This document shows, piece after piece, positions 42,788 through 51,859 of a DNA stretch of 64,000 nt (positions are counted from its first letter, which is position 1; the number at the start of each line of letters is the position of its first letter). A model generated the notes under the pieces. That model searched no databases. It had not been told where the DNA came from and saw only the letters and a list, made by a program, of their open reading frames with translations. The position numbers were made by a program, and so were the translations under genes. The DNA comes from Sphingobium_A sp965228065 (GTDB lineage Bacteria; Pseudomonadota; Alphaproteobacteria; Sphingomonadales; Sphingomonadaceae), in the NCBI GenBank assembly GCA_965228065.1, contig OZ245788.1, positions 1,674,001 through 1,738,000 of the forward strand, written 5' to 3'.

Positions 42788-43414
42788 ATGTTTCGCCGTT
42801 TTGCCTTTGCCCTTGCCGCAGCCCCTTTGGGGATCGCCGCGCTGGTGGCGCCCGCCGTGATCGCCGCCCCCGGCGATCTCGACAAGGTCTCGGCGCATCT
42901 CCAGTCGGTGGAGAGCATGACCGCGACGTTCGTCCAGACCGATCGCGCGGGCAAGGCGGTGACCGGTGAGCTCACGATGAAGCGGCCCGGCAAGGTGCGT
43001 TTCCAGTATCAGAAGGGCGTGCCCCTGCTCATCGTCGGCGACGGCAAGTCGCTGACCATGATCGACTATCAGGTGCGCCAGGTGCAGCGCTGGCCGGTCG
43101 GCAATTCGCCGCTCGGCGTGTTGCTCAATCCCAAGAAGGATATTGCCGGCGTCGCAAAGATCGTGCCGACCGCCGACGATCGTATTGTCCTGGTCGAAGC
43201 GCGCGATCCCAAGCGCCCCGAATTCGGCACGCTGACCTTGGCTTTCGCGCGCAATGCTTCTGCCCCGGGCGGGCTGATGCTGCAGGGCTGGGTTGCACTG
43301 GATTCCCAGAACAACCGCACCTCGGTGCGACTGAACGATCAGCGCTTCAACGTGCCCGTATCCGACAGTGCGTTCAAATGGAGCGATCCGCGGCGTCCGC
43401 TCGGTCGCCCCTGA
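42788..43414 (+). CDS. lolA: Outer-membrane lipoprotein carrier LolA
   Basis: Periplasmic chaperone that moves lipoproteins from LolCDE to the outer membrane. A signal peptide (about 1-27) is followed by the family pattern LQSVESMTATFVQTDRAGKA, LTMKRPGKVRFQY and LIVGDGKSLTMIDYQVRQVQRWP. The length of 208 residues is typical. It follows ftsK on the same strand, a common arrangement in alphaproteobacteria. Confidence 0.93.
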   Translation: MFRRFAFALAAAPLGIAALVAPAVIAAPGDLDKVSAHLQSVESMTATFVQTDRAGKAVTGELTMKRPGKVRFQYQKGVPLLIVGDGKSLTMIDYQVRQVQRWPVGNSPLGVLLNPKKDIAGVAKIVPTADDRIVLVEARDPKRPEFGTLTLAFARNASAPGGLMLQGWVALDSQNNRTSVRLNDQRFNVPVSDSAFKWSDPRRPLGRP

Positions 43415-43436
43415 ACGAGATCATTCATGTTGGCGA

Positions 43437-43579
43437 CAGGTAGGGGGCGCTATTCATGATCATGCGGATGAGGGCACGGTCGATCAGGATTTCCCCCCTG
43501 TTACCTGCTTGGCAGCCCGATCCAGCCTCGCGTGACGAACGCCAGGTCGGCCCCTGCTCCACGCCCCCGGAGCGGGGGC
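43437..43579 (+). ncRNA. Structured lolA-xthA intergenic segment, possible 3' UTR or small RNA
   Basis: The 356-base gap 43415-43770 begins with CAGGTAGGGGG (43437-43447), which can pair with CCCCC...TACCTG ending at 43506 around a region that includes the palindrome CATGATCATG. A terminator-like hairpin GCCCCCG-GAG-CGGGGGC (43563-43579) follows, then CTTTGG. Beyond it lie further small hairpins (GGACCC-GTT-GGGTCC near 43670) but no gene. It could be the lolA 3' UTR. Confidence 0.3.
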
Positions 43580-43770
43580 CTTTGGCGTCTTAAGGGGCCC
43601 TCAATTGCCGGGCGCGCGCATCCGCGCGCTTGGCTTTCTCGCATAAGCTCGGGCGGCCGTTCGGCCTTGCGGACCCGTTGGGTCCGGGTGGGCTTTCGTC
43701 AACCAAAGCTCGATAGCGCAGCATGATCGGCTCTTGCGGCGGTGTCCACGCGGGCGCTACAGCGCAGGCG

Positions 43771-44565
43771 ATGGCAGACACTCTCAAGATCGCATCCTGG
43801 AACATCAATTCCGTCCGCTTCCGGATGGAGATCGTCGAACGCTTCCTGAAGGAGGAGGCACCCGACGTGCTCTGCCTTCAGGAAACCAAGACGGTCGATG
43901 AGACATTCCCCGTCGATGCCTTTCGCCGCCTCGGCTACACGCACCTGCTGCTCAACGGCCAGCGCATGCATCATGGCGTTGCGATCGTCAGCAAGGTGCC
44001 ATGCTGGGAAGACGACCGGCTCGACTGGCAGGCGAACGGCGAGGCGCGGCATATCGGCGTGCGGCTGGAAAACGGCATGCGCATAGAGAATGTCTATGTG
44101 CCCGCCGGCGGCGATGTTCCCGATCGCACGGTCAATCCGAAGTTCGGTCAGAAGCTCGATTTCCTCGAACGGATGATCGCCTGGTCGGAAACGCTGTCGG
44201 TGCCGACATTGCTGGTCGGCGACTTCAACGTCGCGCCGCTGGAAAGCGATGTGTGGAGCCACAAGCAGTTGCTCGACGTCGTCAGCCACACGCCGATCGA
44301 GGTCGAAACGCTCGCCCGGTTGCAGGCCGCGAACGACTGGGTCGATCTCGGCCGGCATTTCGTGCCCGCGCCCGAGCGACTCTACACCTGGTGGAGCTAT
44401 CGCGCGAAGGATTGGCTGGCGTCCGATCGTGGCCGCCGGCTCGATCATATGTGGGCGTCGAAGGACGTCGCCGCGCTTGCGACGGGCCACAAGGTCCACG
44501 AATCCTGCCGGAGCTGGCTCAAGCCGTCCGATCATGTGCCGATCGTCACGGAGTTTCGCCTTTGA
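43771..44565 (+). CDS. xthA: Exodeoxyribonuclease III (AP endonuclease)
   Basis: Base-excision repair enzyme that cuts at abasic sites and degrades DNA 3' to 5'. Endonuclease/exonuclease/phosphatase fold with IASWNINSVRFRME, LCLQETKT, VGDFNVAP and the final PSDHVPIVTEF, all catalytic positions intact. ATG 43771 gives 264 residues; the frame is open to 43723 without a ribosome site. The stop overlaps the ribA start, so the two are coupled. Confidence 0.95.
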   Translation: MADTLKIASWNINSVRFRMEIVERFLKEEAPDVLCLQETKTVDETFPVDAFRRLGYTHLLLNGQRMHHGVAIVSKVPCWEDDRLDWQANGEARHIGVRLENGMRIENVYVPAGGDVPDRTVNPKFGQKLDFLERMIAWSETLSVPTLLVGDFNVAPLESDVWSHKQLLDVVSHTPIEVETLARLQAANDWVDLGRHFVPAPERLYTWWSYRAKDWLASDRGRRLDHMWASKDVAALATGHKVHESCRSWLKPSDHVPIVTEFRL

Positions 44566-45620
44566 GCGATCCGCGCGCTGCGGCCCGCGCCATCGATGCG
44601 CTGAAGCGCGGCTGGCCGATCGCGATCGCGGGGGCTGCCGGCACACTCCATCTGCTCGCGGTGGAAACCGCCGATGCGGGGCGGCTCGCGGCCTTCGATC
44701 CGGCCGAAGACGCCGATATCCTGATCTCGTCGACGCGCGCGGCGACGCTGAAGCTCGGCAACCAGCTTGCCGCCGCCGATCCCGCACGACCGGTGCGGGT
44801 GGCGCGCGCGCCCTGGATCGACCTGGCCGGTGCGGTCGCGCTCGCCGATCCGGCCTTCGACCTCGCAACGCCGCTCAAGGGACCGTATCGCGCCGTCCCG
44901 GTCGCAATCGAGGATGCGGCATCAGCTGCACTGGAACTGGCGCGGCTGGCCGGACTGCTGCCCGCCTTCTTCGTTGCGGCTGAGGGCGATGCCGAAGTGA
45001 CGATCGTGCCCGGGGATATCGATGCTTATGACGATTCGGCTGCGCTCGCCATCGCGGCGCGCGCGCGCCTGCCGGTCGAAGCGGCAGAGAATGCCGAGAT
45101 CGTCGCATTCCGCAGCCGCGACGACGCCACGGAGCATATCGCGCTGATCCTGGGCGAGCCAAACGGCTCCCCGCCACTGGTGCGGCTGCACAGCGAGTGC
45201 CTGACCGGCGATGTGCTGGGATCGTTGAAATGCGACTGCGGCCCGCAGCTCCACGCCGCGCTTCATGCGATCGCCGCGGGCTGGGGCATATTGCTTTACT
45301 TACGCCAGGAAGGCCGCGGCATCGGCCTGATCAACAAGCTGCGCGCCTACAGCCTGCAGGATCAGGGTTTCGACACGGTCGACGCCAATCTCCGCCTGGG
45401 TTTCGCGATCGACGCGCGCGATTTCGGCGTGGCGGCGCGCATGCTGACATTGATCGGCCAGACGCGCATCCGCCTGCTCACCAACAATCCCGAAAAGGTG
45501 AGCCAGCTTGCCGCGCATGGCATCGACGTGGTCGAGCGTGTGCCCCACAGCCTGCCGTCCAATCCGCACAACGCCAAATATCTCGATACGAAGCGCGACC
45601 GCACAGGGCACCAGCTTTAG
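44562..45620 (+). CDS. ribA: GTP cyclohydrolase II
   Basis: First step of riboflavin synthesis from GTP. The catalytic half (about residues 150-352) has the zinc cysteines in SECLTGDVLGSLKCDCG, then YLRQEGRGIGLINKLRAY and RLLTNNPEKV. The first ~150 residues form an extension without the RibB active-site motifs, as seen in other alphaproteobacterial RibA. The start is taken as TTG 44562, overlapping the xthA stop (TTGA). No ATG is available near the start of the conserved protein. Confidence 0.92.
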   Translation: MSDPRAAARAIDALKRGWPIAIAGAAGTLHLLAVETADAGRLAAFDPAEDADILISSTRAATLKLGNQLAAADPARPVRVARAPWIDLAGAVALADPAFDLATPLKGPYRAVPVAIEDAASAALELARLAGLLPAFFVAAEGDAEVTIVPGDIDAYDDSAALAIAARARLPVEAAENAEIVAFRSRDDATEHIALILGEPNGSPPLVRLHSECLTGDVLGSLKCDCGPQLHAALHAIAAGWGILLYLRQEGRGIGLINKLRAYSLQDQGFDTVDANLRLGFAIDARDFGVAARMLTLIGQTRIRLLTNNPEKVSQLAAHGIDVVERVPHSLPSNPHNAKYLDTKRDRTGHQL

Positions 45621-45661
45621 GGCGGATAAAATCGTTCAGAGGCGCTCTGGCGCCAAACGAT

Positions 45662-45943
45662 TCACCGCGCCGACTGGCTGTTCCGGAAGGTCAGCAGTGC
45701 GACCGTGAGCGCAGCCCCGGCGGTGAGATGCCCGATCCACACAAGCACGCCATAGGCCGCGCCGAACAGGCCCACGCTGAGCAGCAATGCCGCGCCGATA
45801 CCGATCCAGCCGGATATCCGCACGGTGCGTGCCTCCATGGCACTGACCTTGCGCCTGACCATCGCAGCGTGATGGCGCGGCATCGCCGTACACAGGCAGA
45901 GAAACCCGATCGTGGCACAGATAAGGATGAGTGGCTGGATCAT
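45662..45943 (-). CDS. DUF3325 small membrane protein of a siderophore-uptake operon
   Basis: A 93-residue protein with three membrane helices (about 3-20, 45-63, 68-88), matching DUF3325, which typically follows PepSY-type and TonB-receptor genes. ATG 45943 overlaps the stop of the PepSY gene by four bases. It is the last gene of the leftward operon. Function unknown; an inner-membrane accessory role in iron-siderophore handling is likely from context. Confidence 0.8.
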   Translation of the reverse strand: MIQPLILICATIGFLCLCTAMPRHHAAMVRRKVSAMEARTVRISGWIGIGAALLLSVGLFGAAYGVLVWIGHLTAGAALTVALLTFRNSQSAR

Positions 45944-47499
45944 GCGGGGACCATCTGCGCCTTTGCGCGCGCTCTCGTCTTGGGTGCCGGGTTGAAGCGA
46001 TGCGCCTTGCGTGATGCCCAACCCAGCGCCAACGCCAGCGCCAGCATGGCCATGTCGAAGCCGACGAACAGCCAGTCGCCATGCGCGAGGCTGGCGACGA
46101 AATTGCGCGGTGTCGTCAGCGCGTTCACCAGCGGTATCGACGCGTAGAGCAGCGCAGCCAAGGCCAGCGCTTCGACCCATGCGCGTCTTGCCGGTCGCGC
46201 AATGCCCCATATCAGGATCGCGCCCCAGGTGATGAACAGGCTGTGGATTTCCCAGTTGGCGCGTTCGGCCATTCCCAGCGGGAGCAGGCGATTGGCGAGG
46301 AAATAGACCGCGATCCCTGCGGGCAATCCCGCGATCACCGCGATGTTGAGCCGTTCGATCAGGCGAAAGCCGACATGCGGCCGCGCCGGATCGGGCAGTT
46401 TCGCGCGGCGCTTCACCGTCCACAGCACCAGGCCGGTGCCGACCATGATCGTGCCGCCGACGCCCGACAGGAAATAGAGCCAGCGCAGCCCCCAGCCCGC
46501 GAACCGGCCGGCATGGAGGCCGATCATCACGCTCTCGGTCGCCGCCGCACCGCCGCTCGCGGCGCTGGCGTTGAGCAGCTTGCCGCTCGTGCCCGAGAAT
46601 ATCAGCGTCTGGCCGCGCGAGCCGATCGCATCGGCGGACGAACGCGTCAGCGCGACGGTTGCCGTCGTATCGCCCGGACTGACGATCCTGACGCCGCCGA
46701 CATTCGCACCTTTCCAGTGCGCGGTCGCTTGAGCGAACATCGGCCCGAGCGGTGCAAGTGGCGTGGGCTGCCCGCTTCTTTCGACTTCGGCACGCGCGGG
46801 GAACGTCGTCTCGAAGAACGTGTCGGGCGACGCGTAATTCGCCGCGATACCCCAGGGCATATACATGGTCGCGAGGGTGACGAGGCCGGTATAGGTGATC
46901 ATCAGGTGGAAGGGCAGCGCCAGGACGGCAGTCACATTATGGGCGTCGAGCCAACTGCGTTGCCCCTTGCCGAAACGCAGCATGAAGAAATCGGCGAAGA
47001 TCTTCTTGTGCGTGACGATGCCCGACAGGATCGCGACCAGCATGAACATCGCCGCGATGCCGACCAGATAGCGCGCCAGGAACACCGGCATGTAATGCAG
47101 GTCGAAATGGAAGCGGTAGAGGAAGAAGCCGCCGCGCGTCTCGCGTGCCTCCACCTTGTGTCCGTTGCCGTCCAGCGTTGCCTGCGTATCGCTGCGCCGC
47201 CCGCGCGGGCGATCGCCGGCGGGTTGCCAGAAAACCGATGTCGCGATGCTGCGCGTGTCGGGCGGGGTGATGAACCAGCTTTTCGCGTCGGGCGCGGTTT
47301 TGGTCAGATAGCGCACGGCCGCTTCGCTTGCGGTCACGGGATCGGCCGAACCGCTGATCTCCGGCTCCATCCAGCGCGTCACTTCGTGCTGGAAATAGGC
47401 GGAGGTGCCGGTCAGGAACATCGCGAACAGCAGCCAGCCGAGCAGCAGTCCGGACCATGTGTGCAGCCAGGCCATGGACTGGCGGAAACCGTCCTTCAC
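45940..47499 (-). CDS. PepSY-associated transmembrane protein (PiuB type)
   Basis: A 519-residue inner-membrane protein with a first helix at WLHTWSGLLLGWLLFAMFLTGT, a PepSY periplasmic domain, central helices (ARYLVGIAAMFMLVAILSG; LDAHNVTAVLALPFHLMIT) and several C-terminal helices. It is related to PiuB-type proteins thought to help reduce or release iron from siderophores. The start is GTG 47499 with GGAGG 8 bases upstream, overlapping the DUF3649 stop by four bases (GTGA). Part of the Fur-type operon. Confidence 0.87.
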   Translation of the reverse strand: MKDGFRQSMAWLHTWSGLLLGWLLFAMFLTGTSAYFQHEVTRWMEPEISGSADPVTASEAAVRYLTKTAPDAKSWFITPPDTRSIATSVFWQPAGDRPRGRRSDTQATLDGNGHKVEARETRGGFFLYRFHFDLHYMPVFLARYLVGIAAMFMLVAILSGIVTHKKIFADFFMLRFGKGQRSWLDAHNVTAVLALPFHLMITYTGLVTLATMYMPWGIAANYASPDTFFETTFPARAEVERSGQPTPLAPLGPMFAQATAHWKGANVGGVRIVSPGDTTATVALTRSSADAIGSRGQTLIFSGTSGKLLNASAASGGAAATESVMIGLHAGRFAGWGLRWLYFLSGVGGTIMVGTGLVLWTVKRRAKLPDPARPHVGFRLIERLNIAVIAGLPAGIAVYFLANRLLPLGMAERANWEIHSLFITWGAILIWGIARPARRAWVEALALAALLYASIPLVNALTTPRNFVASLAHGDWLFVGFDMAMLALALALGWASRKAHRFNPAPKTRARAKAQMVPA

Positions 47500-47804
47500 A
47501 GCCGTCCTCCCGTGACGATCGACAGCCACAGCCCGGCACCCAGCACCAGCATGGCGCCGCTGAGCCATAGCCAGAGGCGCAGCACCGATCGCGCCGAGAA
47601 AGCGGCCAGAACGATCACGGCAAAGATCGCGAATGACGCCAATGTCGCCGCAATGCTTGCCTCTGCGGGTGCCATCGGCAGGGTCCGCGCCAGGCAGGCG
47701 ACCGCAAGCGATGTGACGACATAGCCGCCCGCGATGGCGCCGAGTGCGCGCGCCGGCAGGCTCATGCGCCGGACGAGGTCGGCGAAGGACGGAAGCGCAG
47801 CCAT
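47496..47804 (-). CDS. DUF3649 small membrane protein
   Basis: A 102-residue protein with three helices (about 18-38, 49-67, 75-95). DUF3649 is usually found between TonB-receptor and PepSY genes in iron-uptake operons, as here. It starts three bases after the receptor stop and overlaps the PepSY start by four. Function unknown beyond this association. Confidence 0.8.
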   Translation of the reverse strand: MAALPSFADLVRRMSLPARALGAIAGGYVVTSLAVACLARTLPMAPAEASIAATLASFAIFAVIVLAAFSARSVLRLWLWLSGAMLVLGAGLWLSIVTGGRL

Positions 47805-47807
47805 GGA

Positions 47808-49967
47808 TCAGAAGTGGCGCTGGAGCGAGATCATGAAGGTGCGCGGTTCGCCTGGCGTGGTACGCGTCAGCGAGCCCGTCGGGAAATAGCGCTCGTTGAA
47901 GATGTTGCGGATATTGGCCTGCGCCGCCCAGTCCCCGAATTTGTAATAGAGCGCGCCGTCGACGAGCAGATAGCCGTCGAGATAGAAGGGCTTGGTTGCG
48001 CCCGGAACCGCCGATGCCGTGCTGGCGGCGCGGTTGCTTTCATGATGCAGCCCGGCGCCCGCGCCGAGATTGGCGAGCGGGCCGCTCTGGATCGTGTACC
48101 GGCCCCACAGATTCACGATGTGCCGCGGCACACTGCCCAGGCGCGATCCCACGAGCAGGCGGTTGTCCGCGGTCACCTTGGCATCGAGATAGGTATAGGC
48201 CGCGGTCAGCTCGACGCCGGCGGCCGGACGCCATGCGCCCTCGGCCTCGATCCCGCGGGTGCGCTGTTCGCCGGTGAGCACATAGACATTGGGTAGCACG
48301 GCGTCCGCGGTGGCGACGTTGGCGCGGGTCAGCTGGAACAGGGTGAGCATGCCGGTCAGCGTGCCGTCGCCGCGTGCGATCTTGATGCCGCCCTCGTAAT
48401 TGACGCCGCGTTCGGGGGGCAGGACTTCCTGATTGACGTCCTTGTAGCTGAATTGTGGCGTGAACGACTTGGAGTAGTTCACATAAAGCGACGTCCAGTC
48501 GTTGACCGCCAGCGTCGCGCCCGCCCGCGGACTGAAGGCACTCGCCTTGGTCTTCGCGCCCCGCACGCCGCCGCTCAGATTGATCGCGGACGCATCGTCC
48601 CAGCGACCGCCGAGCGTGAGCGTCAGCACATCGCCAAGTTTGATGTGGTCCTGCACATAATAGCCGAGCTGGCGTGTGCGGCTGCCGGCGCTGGCGAGCG
48701 GCAGTGCCGGATTATGCGTGCTCACCGTGCCGTAGACCGGCGCATAGAGATTCAGATAATAGGGGCTGCTGGTGTCGTAGAGATTGGTGTCGTCGGATCT
48801 GCGGCGGCCATAGTCGATGCCGGCGAGCACATAATGGTTCAGCGGCCCGGTATCGAAGCGCAGGCTGACATTGGTATCGACCCGGAAGTAGGTGCCGTTC
48901 TGCTCATAGGGCCCGTAAAAGGCGCGGCTGACCCGGCTATAGGCGGGAATAAGCGGCGTGGTCGCGGTGGCCGGGATATCCTGGGTGTTGATGCCCGTGA
49001 TGAACAGCCAATTGTCCCACGAATTGTGGAAATCCTGATAGCGCAGCGACTGGTGGATCGCGACGGCGTCGCTGAAATTGTGATCGAACACATAGCCCAG
49101 ATTCCAATAGTCGTTCTTCTGGACGGCGGGATATTCGGTGTCGTTGATCGACAGGCTGATCGGCAGCGGTCCATTGGGATTGGGCAGCGCGGTGCCATAG
49201 GCAGTCGTCGGCGACCAGGGCCTGATATTGTCCTTCTGGTAGCGGCCCAGCAGCGTCAGCGTGGTATCCGGCGTGATCTTCCAGCGCAGCGAGGGCGCCA
49301 GGAAGATGCGCTTCTGCCCCGACGAGTCGACGAAGAAATCCTGGTTGCGATAGACGGCGGCAATGCGCGCGGTGAGGCTGCCATTCTTCGTCAGCGCGCC
49401 ATTCGCATCGGCGTGCAGTTCGATCAGATCATAGGATCCGGCACTGACACCCACATCCAGGAATGTTTCGTCGCGAGGGCGCTTGCTGACCAGATTGACG
49501 ATGCCCGAAAGCGGCCCCTGGCCGAACAGTCCAGACGCCGGGCCCTTCACCACCTCGACGCGTTCGAGCCCGATCATCTCCGACGTGCCATAGCCGGTGT
49601 CGTCGAGCAGGCCGTCGAGATAGGTCGCGCCCGAAGACGCGTTGAAGCCGCGGATATTGAACCCGTCGAAGAAACCATAGGTGTTGTTGCGCGAAACGCC
49701 CGCGACGTTGAACAGCGCATCGCCGAGTCTGCGAACGCCCTGATCGGCAAGCGTCTGTTCGGAGATGATCGAGATCGCCTGCGAATTTTCGAGCACGGGA
49801 ATATCGGCTTTCGAGGCCATCGCGACGGTCTCCGCAGCGCGGCCGGTGACGATGATGTCATCCCGCTTCTCATCCGTGTCGGCCGGCTGCTGCGCCGAGG
49901 CGGCGGCCTGCCAGCCGATGCTTGCGGCGCATCCCAGCAGGCATCGTACGATCGTCGATTTCTTCAT
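47808..49967 (-). CDS. TonB-dependent siderophore receptor
   Basis: An outer-membrane receptor for a ferric siderophore. A signal peptide (ends ASAQQ) is followed by a TonB-box region (DDIIVTGRA), the plug domain (SIISEQTLADQGVRRLGDAL, FNIRGFNAS, VKGPASGLFGQGPLSG) and a ~550-residue barrel ending in a C-terminal Phe (ISLQRHF). ATG 49967 gives 719 residues; GTG 49976 is possible. A Fur-type box lies about 40 bases upstream. The ligand cannot be told from sequence. Confidence 0.93.
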   Translation of the reverse strand: MKKSTIVRCLLGCAASIGWQAAASAQQPADTDEKRDDIIVTGRAAETVAMASKADIPVLENSQAISIISEQTLADQGVRRLGDALFNVAGVSRNNTYGFFDGFNIRGFNASSGATYLDGLLDDTGYGTSEMIGLERVEVVKGPASGLFGQGPLSGIVNLVSKRPRDETFLDVGVSAGSYDLIELHADANGALTKNGSLTARIAAVYRNQDFFVDSSGQKRIFLAPSLRWKITPDTTLTLLGRYQKDNIRPWSPTTAYGTALPNPNGPLPISLSINDTEYPAVQKNDYWNLGYVFDHNFSDAVAIHQSLRYQDFHNSWDNWLFITGINTQDIPATATTPLIPAYSRVSRAFYGPYEQNGTYFRVDTNVSLRFDTGPLNHYVLAGIDYGRRRSDDTNLYDTSSPYYLNLYAPVYGTVSTHNPALPLASAGSRTRQLGYYVQDHIKLGDVLTLTLGGRWDDASAINLSGGVRGAKTKASAFSPRAGATLAVNDWTSLYVNYSKSFTPQFSYKDVNQEVLPPERGVNYEGGIKIARGDGTLTGMLTLFQLTRANVATADAVLPNVYVLTGEQRTRGIEAEGAWRPAAGVELTAAYTYLDAKVTADNRLLVGSRLGSVPRHIVNLWGRYTIQSGPLANLGAGAGLHHESNRAASTASAVPGATKPFYLDGYLLVDGALYYKFGDWAAQANIRNIFNERYFPTGSLTRTTPGEPRTFMISLQRHF

Positions 49968-50005
49968 CACGGCCACCCCTTTGTCGTCGAGGCGTGCGCA
50001 TAGAA

Positions 50006-50027
50006 GCTAATGCTAATGAGTCGCAAT
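50006..50027 (-). promoter_or_regulatory. Fur-type iron box upstream of the siderophore receptor
   Basis: On the minus strand ATTGCGACTCATTAGCATTAG resembles the common Fur operator form TTGCGAATGATTCGCATT. It lies about 40-60 bases before the receptor start, in an AT-rich patch (AATAATTAAATT) that could hold the promoter. Expected effect: repression of the whole receptor-PepSY operon when iron is plentiful. Confidence 0.6.
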
Positions 50028-50188
50028 AATTAAATTGGGGAAATCTGGTTTTCCATATTCAGACGACCGTGAAGATGGATACGCGGTGCTGGGGCATGCC
50101 AAGTTCCGCCGAACCTTGCCGTGCCGGATGCGGTATCCCACTGTCTATCGATCGGATTTTCGGCCATATTCGCAATCGTCGGCATGTC

Positions 50189-50213
50189 GGAACGCCGAAC
50201 ATGTTGAGGCGTT
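50189..50213 (+). promoter_or_regulatory. EcfG-type stress promoter of the hybrid kinase (GGAAC-N16-CGTT)
   Basis: GGAAC (50189-50193), 16 bases, CGTT (50210-50213). Transcription should start near 50222, giving a leader of about 50 bases to the kinase ATG at 50272. Both boxes and spacing are exact. The rest of the 304-base gap 49968-50271 holds the Fur-type box and nothing else I can support. Confidence 0.6.
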
Positions 50214-50271
50214 GTTCAGCGGCACCTGATGCGCCAGGCGCATTGAGAATGATGGCCGGCAAGGGGATTTG

Positions 50272-51828
50272 ATGGATCACGCTCAGCGGCTGCTCGCATC
50301 GCGTAGCGAAGAAGGCCGCTACCGCCTGCTCGTCGACGCGATCAGGGACTATGCGATCTACATGCTCGACCTCGATGGTCGCGTGATCAACTGGAACGCG
50401 GGCGCTCAACGGTTCAAGGGCTATACCGCCAGCGAGATCGTGGGCGAGAATTTTTCACGCTTCTATCGCGAGGAGGATCGCGCCGACGGCCTGCCTCAGC
50501 GCGCGCTGCGCACGGCGGCGACCGAGGGCAAGTTCGAGGCGGAGGGATGGCGCGTCCGAAAAGACGGTTCGACATTCTGGGCGCATGTCGTCATCGATCC
50601 CATCGCGGACGAGGTCGGCGAACTGGTCGGCTTCGCCAAGATCACCCGCGATCTGACCGAACGCGAGCAGACCAGGCGGGAGCTGGAGCAGACGCGCGAG
50701 GCGCTGTTCCAGTCGCAGAAGATGGACGCGATCGGCCAGCTCACCGGCGGCGTTGCGCATGATTTCAATAATCTGTTGATGGCCACGCTCAGCAGCCTGG
50801 AATTGCTGCGTAAGCGGCTGGGTGACGATGCGCAGGCGCTGCGCTTGCTCGACAACGCCGTGGAGGGCGCCCGCCGTGGTGCGACATTGACCCAGCGTAT
50901 GCTCGCCTTTGCGCGCCGCCAGGATCTGGAGCCCGTACGCGTCGAGATACCGGCACTGGTGCGCGGCATGACCGAACTGATCAAGCGCGCGCTTGGCCCC
51001 TCGATCCGCATCGAGACGCGCTTTCCGCTCGCGCTCGACGCGATCGTCGCCGATGTGAACCAGCTTGAAATGGCGTTGCTCAATCTGGTGGTGAACGCCC
51101 GGGACGCCATGCCGGACGGCGGTGAAATCGGGATCGTCGCGCAAGAGCACACGGTGCGAACCGGCGACCGGTACGGCCTCGAGCCGGGGCGCTATGTTGC
51201 GCTGTGCGTTGTCGATAACGGCGCGGGCATGGATGCCGACACGCTGTCGCGCGCGATGGAGCCGTTCTTCACCACCAAGGGGGTCGGCAAGGGCACGGGA
51301 CTTGGTCTGTCCATGGTGCATGGCCTTGCCGAGCAGCTGGGCGGGCGGCTTGTGCTCGAAAGCGAGCCTGGACGCGGAACGACGGCGGCATTGTGGTTGC
51401 CTGCCGCCGAACCGGACGAGGCCGCAAGCGTCGCGCGGAGCGAGCCGGCCCCGCCACGTCATGTCCGGCCCCTGACCGTGCTGGCGGTCGACGATGACAG
51501 CCTGGTGCTGATGAACACCGTCGCGCTTCTGGAGGATCTTGGCCACACGGTGTTCGAAGCCTGTTCGGGCGAGGAGGCGCTGGAGATCTTCCGACGCGAG
51601 CCCGGTATCGATCTGGTCGTCACCGATCAGGCAATGCCCTATATGACCGGCACGCAATTTGCCGAAATCGCGCACGCGGAACGCCCGGACGTGCCGTTCA
51701 TCCTGGCGACCGGCTATGGCGAGCTACCGCGCGGCGCCAACGGGATCATGCACAAGCTCGGCAAGCCGTTCCGGCAGCAGGATCTGGCCCGCGCGGTGGC
51801 GGCCGTCATCCTCCGGGATGCTGTATAG
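50272..51828 (+). CDS. Hybrid sensor histidine kinase (PAS-HisKA-HATPase-REC)
   Basis: A soluble kinase of 519 residues: PAS domain (about 18-135, AIYMLDLDGRVINWNAGAQRFKGY is its start), dimerisation domain with His163 in GGVAHDFNNLL, ATPase domain (NLVVNARDAMPDGG, GTGLGLSMVHGLAEQ), then a receiver (about 400-515) with phospho-acceptor Asp452 in LVVTDQAMPYMTG. The absence of membrane helices suggests an internal signal, perhaps redox or light through PAS. The EcfG-type promoter ties it to the general stress response. ATG 50272 follows an AAGGGG site. Confidence 0.93.
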   Translation: MDHAQRLLASRSEEGRYRLLVDAIRDYAIYMLDLDGRVINWNAGAQRFKGYTASEIVGENFSRFYREEDRADGLPQRALRTAATEGKFEAEGWRVRKDGSTFWAHVVIDPIADEVGELVGFAKITRDLTEREQTRRELEQTREALFQSQKMDAIGQLTGGVAHDFNNLLMATLSSLELLRKRLGDDAQALRLLDNAVEGARRGATLTQRMLAFARRQDLEPVRVEIPALVRGMTELIKRALGPSIRIETRFPLALDAIVADVNQLEMALLNLVVNARDAMPDGGEIGIVAQEHTVRTGDRYGLEPGRYVALCVVDNGAGMDADTLSRAMEPFFTTKGVGKGTGLGLSMVHGLAEQLGGRLVLESEPGRGTTAALWLPAAEPDEAASVARSEPAPPRHVRPLTVLAVDDDSLVLMNTVALLEDLGHTVFEACSGEEALEIFRREPGIDLVVTDQAMPYMTGTQFAEIAHAERPDVPFILATGYGELPRGANGIMHKLGKPFRQQDLARAVAAVILRDAV

Positions 51829-51859
51829 CCTTCAAACGATCCGGCGCGCCGGGTTCATC

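Noticed and set aside
46081..47724. A 547-residue plus-strand frame opposite the PepSY gene
   Set aside because: Antisense shadow; composition rich in Arg/His/Gln with no domain signs.
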